From the NCBI RefSeq assembly GCF_004362245.1, contig NZ_SNWM01000005.1, positions 372,001-436,000 on the forward strand: DNA of 64,000 nt, given 5' to 3'. Numbering within the stretch: the stretch's first letter is position 1; each line of letters starts with the position of its first letter. Both the position numbers and the translations under genes were made by a program. The notes beneath the pieces are model-generated. The model did not search any database, was not told the origin of the DNA, and saw only the letters and a list, made by a program, of their open reading frames with translations. This document shows positions 52,275-58,541 of this stretch, piece after piece. The stretch comes from Pedobacter duraquae. GTDB taxonomy: Bacteria; Bacteroidota; Bacteroidia; Sphingobacteriales; Sphingobacteriaceae.

Positions 52275-53183
52275 ATGAGGAGAAACAATGATATTTTGTG
52301 GAAAGGAATTTTGGAAGAGGTATTTGACGATTTTCTGCGTTTTTTGAGTCCGAAGTGTGAATTAGTTCTGGATCTTGACCAAGGAATTGAATTCCTGGAT
52401 AAGGAGTTAGAGCAAGTTTTTCCGCCAGAAAATGACGTCTACTCCCCAAAAGTAGTAGATAAGCTAATTAAGGTATTTACCAGAAGTGGGAAAGAAGAGT
52501 GGATTTTAGTTCATGTTGAGGTACAGGGGCAATATCATCATGATTTTCCTCAACGTATGTTCAGCTATTACTATAGAATTTTGGATAAGTATCAAAAGCC
52601 TGTAACCGCGTATGCCATTTTTACAGAAGGTACGCGCAAGGCACGTCCAGCTGTTTTTGAGATTGCTTTTTTGGGGACAAGTGTGCGATATAAATTTAAT
52701 ACCTACAAAATATCGAGCCAGTCGGAGGAGGAACTTCGATCAAGCGATAACTTATTCGCACTGGTGATTCTGATTGCAAAATCGGCTTTGCAAGGCAAGG
52801 GAGACATGAACGAAACGGAGCGAGATAGACTTATGTTGGGCATTAAAATTGATTTGGCAAAACAATTGTTGGTCAAGCAGATAGGTAAGGATAAGGTGAG
52901 AGCCCTGATGAATTTTTTGAGGTATTATGTGCGCTTTGAAAATCGGGATTATAATGCTAAATTTGATGAAGAGGTAGAAATTTTAACGGAAAGGAGCACT
53001 ACTATGGGTATTGAAGAACTTTTGCTAGATATGGCAAAGAAGGAAGGTAAAGCTGAAGAGAAACTCAGGTTTGTTAAAAATATGATGAATAAGTTGGATT
53101 TCTCTGATCAGCAGATAGCCGAAATTGCTGATGTCACTGAAGATTTTGTTAAAGATGTACGCAGCAGAATACTTGACTTATAG
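52275..53183 (+). CDS. Rpn-family nuclease with probable internal start
   Basis: 302 residues. V-D-K-L-I-K-V...W-I-L-V-H-V-E-V-Q-G-Q is the Rpn-type PD-(D/E)xK core with the E-V-Q-G-Q motif. F-P-Q-R-M-F-S-Y-Y-Y-R-I and the tail L-D-F-S-D-Q-Q-I-A-E-I-A-D-V match Rpn/transposase-like proteins and the gene at 47098. The gene contains an in-frame ATG at 53004 with its own strong ribosome site (see next entry), as in E. coli rpn genes that also make a short inhibitory C-terminal form. Hairpin repeats flank it on both sides. Confidence 0.82.
   Translation: MRRNNDILWKGILEEVFDDFLRFLSPKCELVLDLDQGIEFLDKELEQVFPPENDVYSPKVVDKLIKVFTRSGKEEWILVHVEVQGQYHHDFPQRMFSYYYRILDKYQKPVTAYAIFTEGTRKARPAVFEIAFLGTSVRYKFNTYKISSQSEEELRSSDNLFALVILIAKSALQGKGDMNETERDRLMLGIKIDLAKQLLVKQIGKDKVRALMNFLRYYVRFENRDYNAKFDEEVEILTERSTTMGIEELLLDMAKKEGKAEEKLRFVKNMMNKLDFSDQQIAEIADVTEDFVKDVRSRILDL
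53004..53183 (+). CDS. Possible internally started short Rpn form
   Basis: In frame with the Rpn gene, AAGGAG (52991-52996) lies 7 bp before ATG at 53004; in a genome where such sites are rare this is notable. The 59-residue product would be the HTH-like C-terminal domain only. In E. coli, intragenic short Rpn proteins block their long toxic partners. Expression here is inferred. Confidence 0.45.
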   Translation: MGIEELLLDMAKKEGKAEEKLRFVKNMMNKLDFSDQQIAEIADVTEDFVKDVRSRILDL

Positions 53184-53206
53184 TTTAATGTAAGCATGTG
53201 TAAGTG

Positions 53207-53420
53207 GGGACTGTGCGGGTAAAATAATTAGAAGCGCATGAGGTGAAATAATTGATATTGTTTTCTTCCTCAAATCTTGAAGGGAAGATTTGCATGTCAT
53301 CAAACAACATCGATTATTTCCAGAACACGTCTCTGAAAAGGGGGGTCCGAAGAATGCTGAGTTTGTATATGGAGTAGGCCAAACAATACCAATTATTTTC
53401 AGAAGCTGTCTCCGATAGGT
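53207..53420 (+). repeat. Hairpin repeat
   Basis: Left arm near 53245 after TTAGAAGCGCATGAG, right arm near 53304 (AACATCGATTATTTCC, with one change). One GGGGGTCCG unit and a second right arm near 53382 (AACAATACCAATTATT) follow. Confidence 0.9.
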
Positions 53421-53501
53421 GGAGTAGGCGTTTGCCATTTGGGTCATTAATTTAACGAACTACTAGTATGGAACTTACTAACAAAAAATTAATATGGCTC
53501 T

Positions 53502-53608
53502 AATTGAGATTTAGGGTAGTTGAAGGTTTTCAGTAGATTTTTTCTGCTGGAGTTTAGGATGATAAATTGATGAGGGTAGGCGATTAGGGATCGTCTACCC
53601 TTTTTTAA
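53502..53608 (+). terminator. Duplicated terminator-bearing sequence, copy 2
   Basis: AATTGAGATTTAGGGTAGTT at the start, then hairpin GGGTAGGCGAT (53574-53584) / ATCGTCTACCC (53590-53600) with one G-U pair and TTTTTT. Closely related to 43912-44009; loop and arms differ but the stem is kept. Confidence 0.7.
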
Positions 53609-53615
53609 GTTCGGG

Positions 53616-53885
53616 CAGGGCAGTGTGGGTGAAATAATTAGAAGCGCATGAGGTGAAATAATTGATATTGTTTTTCTTCCTCAAATCTTGAAGGGAAGAT
53701 TTGCATGTCATCAAAACAATATCAATTATTTCCAGAACACGTCGCTGAAGGGGGGATCCGGGAATGGCAAAGTCCAATATTTGCAAAACAATATCAATTA
53801 TTTCCAGAACACGTCACTGAAGGGAGGATCCGAAGATTGCAGGGTTCACTATAACGAAACAATACCAATTGTCTCAGACAGGCGG
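53616..53885 (+). repeat. Hairpin repeat with perfectly matched A/T variant arms
   Basis: Left arm 53655-53675 (GATATTGTTTTT) and right arm 53713-53732 (AAAACAATATC) pair fully, with the A/T variant and one extra base on both sides. A second right arm lies near 53787 and a third, decayed, near 53858. Confidence 0.92.
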
Positions 53886-53989
53886 CGTGTACCATGAGGG
53901 TAATGTGATGGTTTTCTTCGATTAGACCAATTGTCGTTTTAGATCGTTTCGATCAGCGGACTTTAGTTGCTGAATACACATTGATAAAA

Positions 53990-54020
53990 CTGACAAATGT
54001 GTTATTAAAACTGCCAAATG
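53990..54020 (+). promoter_or_regulatory. Paired operator-like direct repeats, 21 bp apart
   Basis: CTGACAAATG (53990-53999) and CTGCCAAATG (54011-54020), each preceded by AAAA, are offset by 21 bp and lie upstream of the PAS-AraC gene at 54130. They match the pair upstream of its paralog at 7112 in sequence, spacing and distance. Confidence 0.55.
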
Positions 54021-54129
54021 AGGCTTTAAATACGGTTTAAGGTAGGTCAGAGATTTGCTGAAGCGATAATATGCCTATTATTGCGGGATATAATCCTCCC
54101 AATAAATCTCGTTAGCTGGCTTTTTTGAT

Positions 54130-54921
54130 ATGAATGAATTATCTGATCTTGAAATGTTTTATGCCTGTTCGCCTGACCTCCTGTGTATTGCGGGGTTTGA
54201 CGGATATTTTAAGCGAGTTAATCCCGCAGTGTCAAAAGTGCTTGGCTACAGCGAACAGGAATTGCTTTCGCGGCCTATCGATTCCTTTGTTCATCCAGAG
54301 GATAAAGCAATGACGGGTAAGAGTCGCAGGAACGTAATCTCAGGCACAGCGCTAATAAATTTTGACAACAGGTATATGACAAAATCAGGGGAGATAGTTT
54401 GGCTAACCTGGTCGTCTGTCAGGATTGAAGCAAAACAACTTATATTCGGGGTTGCCAAAGATATCACTTTAAGGAAAAAGCTGGAAGAGTATAGGCGAAT
54501 TTCGCACATCCTTAATGAACAGGAGCAATGTGATCCTGAAAGTGAATACAAAAGAGAGATTCAGGACGCCGGCAACATTTCTAAAATAGATCAAACTTGG
54601 CTTGTTAAACTGGAAAGCGTGGTGCGAAAAAATATTGGGCAATTTGACATTACAATTTCACTATTGAGTAATGAGATGGCTATAAGTGAAAGGCAGTTGT
54701 TTAGAAGGCTTAAGAATATTGTGGCTTTGACACCTAATCAATACATGCGTATTATCAGGCTGCAAGTAGCGATGGAGGGGTTGAAGAATGGCACGTTCCA
54801 TACTGTGAAGGAAGTCTCATTAGATTGTGGCTTCAAAACACCTGCATATTTTCATAAACTATTTAAAGGTATTTATGGAGCAGAGGTTTTCGAATTTATT
54901 AAGAAGAGCAAGGCGGCTTGA
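54130..54921 (+). CDS. PAS-domain AraC-family transcriptional regulator, second copy
   Basis: 263 residues with PAS (about 6-120; S-P-D-L-L-C-I-A-G-F-D-G-Y-F, F-V-H-P-E-D) and AraC HTH (about 175-260; C-G-F-K-T-P-A-Y-F-H-K-L-F). Closely parallels the protein at 7112 along its full length. It stands alone between hairpin-repeat loci, with the paired operator-like sites upstream. Confidence 0.92.
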   Translation: MNELSDLEMFYACSPDLLCIAGFDGYFKRVNPAVSKVLGYSEQELLSRPIDSFVHPEDKAMTGKSRRNVISGTALINFDNRYMTKSGEIVWLTWSSVRIEAKQLIFGVAKDITLRKKLEEYRRISHILNEQEQCDPESEYKREIQDAGNISKIDQTWLVKLESVVRKNIGQFDITISLLSNEMAISERQLFRRLKNIVALTPNQYMRIIRLQVAMEGLKNGTFHTVKEVSLDCGFKTPAYFHKLFKGIYGAEVFEFIKKSKAA

Positions 54922-54939
54922 GTGTAAGGGGTATCGAGA

Positions 54940-55410
54940 CTTGAGGGTGAAATAATTGATATTGTTTTCTTCCTCGAATCTTGAAGGGAAGATTTGCATG
55001 TCATCAAACAACATCAATTATTTCCAGAACACGTCTCTGAAAAGGGGGGGATCCGAGGAATGCAGGTTGCTTAATTGCGTGTTACCAACTGCATCAATTA
55101 TTTCCAGAACACGTCGCTGAAGGGAGGTGTTTTGCAGGACTGTGAGGGTGAAATAATTGATATTGTTTTCTTCCTCAAATCTTGAAGTTAAGATTTGCAT
55201 GTCATCAAACAACATCAATTATTTCCAGAGCACGTCGCTGAATGGGGGGATCCGGGAATGGCAGAGTCCAATATTTGCAAAACAACATCAATTATTTCCA
55301 GAACACGTCGCTGAAGGGGTAGATCCAGGAATGGCAGAGTCCATTATTTGGATGTGATCAAACAATATCAATAATTTCCGGAATATGGTTCTGAAGGGTA
55401 AATCTCCGGG
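54940..55410 (+). repeat. Two consecutive hairpin-repeat copies
   Basis: Copy 1: left arm near 54949, right arms near 55009 and 55090. Copy 2: left arm near 55148 with inner stem AAATCTTGAAGTTAAGATTT, right arms near 55208, 55284 and 55358. Both variants of the unit body occur (ATCCGAGGAATGCAGG and ATCCGGGAATGGCAGAG). Confidence 0.9.
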
Positions 55411-55601
55411 ATTGTGCGTGTGCGAATAATTCACAACTGAAAGTTGTATAATTTGATTTCTTATTGCTATATTGAGTCGTTAAGCATCTATAAATCATCA
55501 CTTTCCCTTATAGCCTGCGTATTGCGCTCTCTGATGCTTGATTGACTATTTCTGATTCGAATTTTAACTGGATTATTTATTCATCTTAAATCATCATCAT
55601 C

Positions 55602-56168
55602 ATGTTTAATAAAGAGACCGGGGCTTTCAGATACATGCAACTCATAGCGTCGCTATTGGCTGTTGCAGTATTTCTAATTCTTTATTTTGAGCGCAAAAAT
55701 CCGCTATATAGGCTGGAAAAAGATGGAGTAGAGACTACTGGCTTAATTACTTCTATTGAATCACATTCGGATAGTGATATAGAACACCGTCCAAATACCT
55801 ATGAATTTAAGTCGGCAGATGGGGTATTGCATCATGGAATAACACAATCAAAGGATATGTTGCTGGCTTCGCCAGAATATTTTGTGCCTGTTAATCCTGC
55901 CGCCAAAAGTACTGTAGTTTATTTAAAAGATAACCCCAGTGTTAATCGGCTTAAAGGTAATGTGGCCGGCGAGGCTGAGCGTAATGATACGACTATTTTT
56001 CTAAGCTGCTTAGGGGGCTGTTACCTGCTTTTTTCAGTTTTCTTTGCATGGCTTGATTATAAAGATCGACATCAGAAGCCGGTATGGAATCTTAGGGACG
56101 AGTTAGAACAGCTTCACGAAGATAAACAGTCCACAAGCATATATAAGAACAATTTAATTGAAAATTAA
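55602..56168 (+). CDS. DUF3592-like small membrane protein
   Basis: 188 residues. One membrane helix at about 12-30, an extracytoplasmic beta domain with Y-E-F-K-S-A-D-G-V-L-H-H and V-V-Y-L-K-D-N-P-S-V-N-R-L, and a second helix at about 130-150, then a charged tail. Twelve bp before a paralog (56180) with the same layout, and related to the N-terminal part of the 15545 gene. Function unknown. Confidence 0.7.
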   Translation: MFNKETGAFRYMQLIASLLAVAVFLILYFERKNPLYRLEKDGVETTGLITSIESHSDSDIEHRPNTYEFKSADGVLHHGITQSKDMLLASPEYFVPVNPAAKSTVVYLKDNPSVNRLKGNVAGEAERNDTTIFLSCLGGCYLLFSVFFAWLDYKDRHQKPVWNLRDELEQLHEDKQSTSIYKNNLIEN

Positions 56169-56179
56169 TATTTAGAACC

Positions 56180-56671
56180 ATGAAAATTAAAATCAACAAC
56201 ACAACTTTACTCCGCTACGTAGTTTTTTGGGCCGGAACATTTCTGGTAATTCTGATATTCGGTCTGATTGCCCATCGGCACGAATATCTACTTGCCAAGG
56301 ATGGAATTGAAGCCAGTGGAGTAGTTACCTCGGTAGGTCCCGACGGGGATTATAAACGACCATTTAGTGGTATTATGAGTTATGAATTTAGATCGGCGGA
56401 TGGGGTATTACATAAAGCTTCAAGAAGCGGAGATATGTTGGTTGACCTTAGCGATGGAGATCCTAATGCTCCCAAGCCACCTTATCAAACAACTGTCATT
56501 TATTTGAAGGACAATCCAGACGTGAGTACCATTAAACGGGATAGAACTATATACTCATCTTTTGAGAGTTATCTATTAGGTACACTGGTGATATCGCTGG
56601 TGTTTCTGGGTTTTTATGCTTATCGGCAGAGGAAAAGATGGGAACAAACAGGGATCTTTGCTACGGGTTAA
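56180..56671 (+). CDS. DUF3592-like small membrane protein, paralog
   Basis: 163 residues with helices at about 12-30 and 128-146 flanking Y-E-F-R-S-A-D-G-V-L-H-K and V-I-Y-L-K-D-N-P-D-V-S-T-I. Tandem duplicate of the preceding gene with a shorter tail; the two are probably one operon. Confidence 0.7.
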   Translation: MKIKINNTTLLRYVVFWAGTFLVILIFGLIAHRHEYLLAKDGIEASGVVTSVGPDGDYKRPFSGIMSYEFRSADGVLHKASRSGDMLVDLSDGDPNAPKPPYQTTVIYLKDNPDVSTIKRDRTIYSSFESYLLGTLVISLVFLGFYAYRQRKRWEQTGIFATG

Positions 56672-56706
56672 TGATTTCTGATGTAGTGCCTTATGGATTT
56701 ATTTTC

Positions 56707-56746
56707 AAATATCTAACCACTATTTGTTGGGGATTGCAGAGATTAG
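56707..56746 (+). repeat. 40-bp direct repeat, copy 2
   Basis: AAATATCTAACCACTATTTG and following bases to GATTAG resemble 52211-52250, the upstream region of the second Rpn gene. Here no Rpn gene follows; it may mark a deleted copy. Confidence 0.5.
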
Positions 56747-56920
56747 AAGTGCAGAGTGATTAAGGTTATTCTGTATGTAATTTTGATGCTTTTGGGATGG
56801 TTCTGCAAGTTTTGTAGATTTAGTTTTTCCTGAGGGAATTTATAAGAAATTACACTTGAGTCTTGGTCTAGAAAACTAGTAATTTACAGAGGCAAGACGA
56901 TAGTGAAGATGCCCATTCCT

Positions 56921-57002
56921 GCAAAATGGCGTGGGCTCTTTTTGTCGTCTCACGGTATACTAGTACCTCTAGGCCGATGAATTGAGCTCCACGCCATCTT
57001 GC
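56921..57002. repeat. Imperfect inverted repeat
   Basis: GCAAAATGGCGTGGGCTC (56921-56938) and its near-complement GAGCTCCACGCCATCTTGC (56984-57002) bracket about 45 bp. AGACGA/TCGTCT pairs lie nearby (56895 and 56945). The segment precedes a small gene; it could be a leader structure or a small non-autonomous element. Confidence 0.45.
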
Positions 57003-57029
57003 GTTTAGCCCGTTTAGGCTCATTTATGT

Positions 57030-57323
57030 ATGCCAATAATAAATGGGAAAGATATGGAAACAACAGCATTGTATTTACACAGAAGGCCGTCGGGTAATGA
57101 GGTTGAGTTGGAGGTTTATGCGCAAGGCGTGATGAAGTCTTTTTTTGAGGATTATCATTTGGATATGATCCATGATATGTTGTGGACGATGTTGAAATCT
57201 ACATTTACTATCGAGGATTCTACGCTGGGTTTGGAAGATAGCAGGGATATGATTTACTTCTATGAAAGGGTGCATGAGCTGATGCTTGCGGGGAGTTTGT
57301 TGTATAAAGATGAAGAGGGGTGA
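57030..57323 (+). CDS. Hypothetical small protein
   Basis: 97 residues, acidic, mixed helix and strand, with T-A-L-Y-L-H-R-R and M-L-W-T-M-L-K. No recognised domain. A second in-frame ATG at 57054 (M-E-T-T-A-L-Y) is an equally plausible start. Its 3' end runs to the edge of a hairpin repeat. Confidence 0.55.
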   Translation: MPIINGKDMETTALYLHRRPSGNEVELEVYAQGVMKSFFEDYHLDMIHDMLWTMLKSTFTIEDSTLGLEDSRDMIYFYERVHELMLAGSLLYKDEEG

Positions 57324-57334
57324 GGGGTAATGAG

Positions 57335-57600
57335 TGCGGGTGAAATAATTGATATTGTTTTCTTCCTCAAATCTTGAAGGGAAGATTTGCATGTCATCAA
57401 ACAACATCAATTATTTCAAGAACACGTCACTGAGGAGGGGTATCCAGTTATAGCAGGGTTGTAAGTTTTAAGGACTTGAGGTGAAATAAATGATGTTATT
57501 TTCTTCCTCAAATCTTGAAGGGAAGATTTGCATGTCATCAAACAACATCAATTATTTCAAGACACGTCGCTGAAGGGGGGTGTCCGGGGAATTTGACCAG
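57335..57600 (+). repeat. Two hairpin-repeat copies
   Basis: Left arms near 57340 and 57482, right arms near 57399 and 57540, each with AAATCTT...AAGATTT inside. The bodies are diverged (GGGGTATCCAG and GGGGGGTGTCCG) and no tandem units follow. Confidence 0.88.
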
Positions 57601-57670
57601 CAAGCGTTAAATCTCTAAGGTTATTGATAGGGATGTAAAAAACGAACACTACTAAGAAACGAGTTTTTAT

Positions 57671-58381
57671 CTATGGGTTAAACAAATCTGAAGTTCTCAA
57701 TAGTTCACTAAGTTTTTTTGTGCCTAGCTTTTTATTGATGTTTTTTCTATGTGTTTCTACAGTGAAAACTGAGATGAACAGACGATCAGATATCTGCTTA
57801 TTAGCATGCCCGTCAGCAATAAGGAATAGAATCTCCTTTTCTCTTTTAGTTAGTGTGCTAAATCTTTGAAACGAGACTGGAGTTATTGGTGAAATGTCAA
57901 ACTGCTTATTGATATTGCTAATAAGGTTTTGCTGCCTGGCAATTTCCACCCCTATATATACAAAACACCCTGGACATCCTTTTAAGATTTTTCCACTGAG
58001 ATAATATCGTGTCCATTCTGCGTTTTTGTTTCTTCGGGCTTTTTGATAAAATCCCCGCACTTCTGCATCATCATTCCTTTTTGCTAATGCGGTGAAATCT
58101 TTTGCGATCCAATCCATTTCGTCTTTGCAAAAGCTATCTGATTTAAAGTAAGCAGAGCCGAGTTCATTAATTTCCTTTCTGCTTTGATTTAGAAATTGGC
58201 AGCCGGTATTATTCATATAGATGTTTTCCATGTTTGCCATATCGTTAATTAACAATAGTCCTGGTAAATAATCTCCCAAAGTTTCAATCAGATGGACGTT
58301 GTTCGTTTGCTGATTGTCGAGCTGATAAAGTTGCGATGCGAGCAAGATGTTTTCTTCTGTTGTACTATATTTTTTTAACAT
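57671..58381 (-). CDS. LuxR-family transcriptional regulator with PAS-like N-terminus
   Basis: 236 residues. A PAS-like region (about 35-150) is followed by a LuxR HTH (about 175-235) with L-T-K-R-E-K-E-I-L-F-L-I-A-D-G and V-E-T-H-R-K-N-I-N-K-K-L. Divergent from the envelope-protein gene at 58542, with a strong palindrome between them, so it may regulate that operon. Confidence 0.88.
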   Translation of the reverse strand: MLKKYSTTEENILLASQLYQLDNQQTNNVHLIETLGDYLPGLLLINDMANMENIYMNNTGCQFLNQSRKEINELGSAYFKSDSFCKDEMDWIAKDFTALAKRNDDAEVRGFYQKARRNKNAEWTRYYLSGKILKGCPGCFVYIGVEIARQQNLISNINKQFDISPITPVSFQRFSTLTKREKEILFLIADGHANKQISDRLFISVFTVETHRKNINKKLGTKKLSELLRTSDLFNP

Positions 58382-58444
58382 AGTATGAGCGTCGAGGTTA
58401 ATATTGAGTAGTTGAGCATGAGTGAGTTGCGGTTAATATTTAAT

Positions 58445-58470
58445 AAAAATACCAAGAAGTTGGTATTTTT
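58445..58470. promoter_or_regulatory. Perfect stem-loop in a divergent promoter region
   Basis: AAAAATACCAA (58445-58455), GAAG loop, TTGGTATTTTT (58460-58470). It lies between two divergently read starts, where a terminator would have no gene to end, so an operator (possibly for the LuxR protein) is more likely. Confidence 0.55.
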
Positions 58471-58541
58471 TAAAGGATATAGTACAATAAATTTGTTGAC
58501 GCTATAAAAGGGTATTACTAGCAATAAAAACGCTACATAAA

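Noticed and set aside
38746..53440. Insertion sequence or RAYT transposase that could mobilise the hairpin repeats
   Set aside because: No HUH motif, DDE transposase or recombinase gene was found in the window; the Rpn proteins are nucleases of a different family and no direct link to the repeats can be shown.
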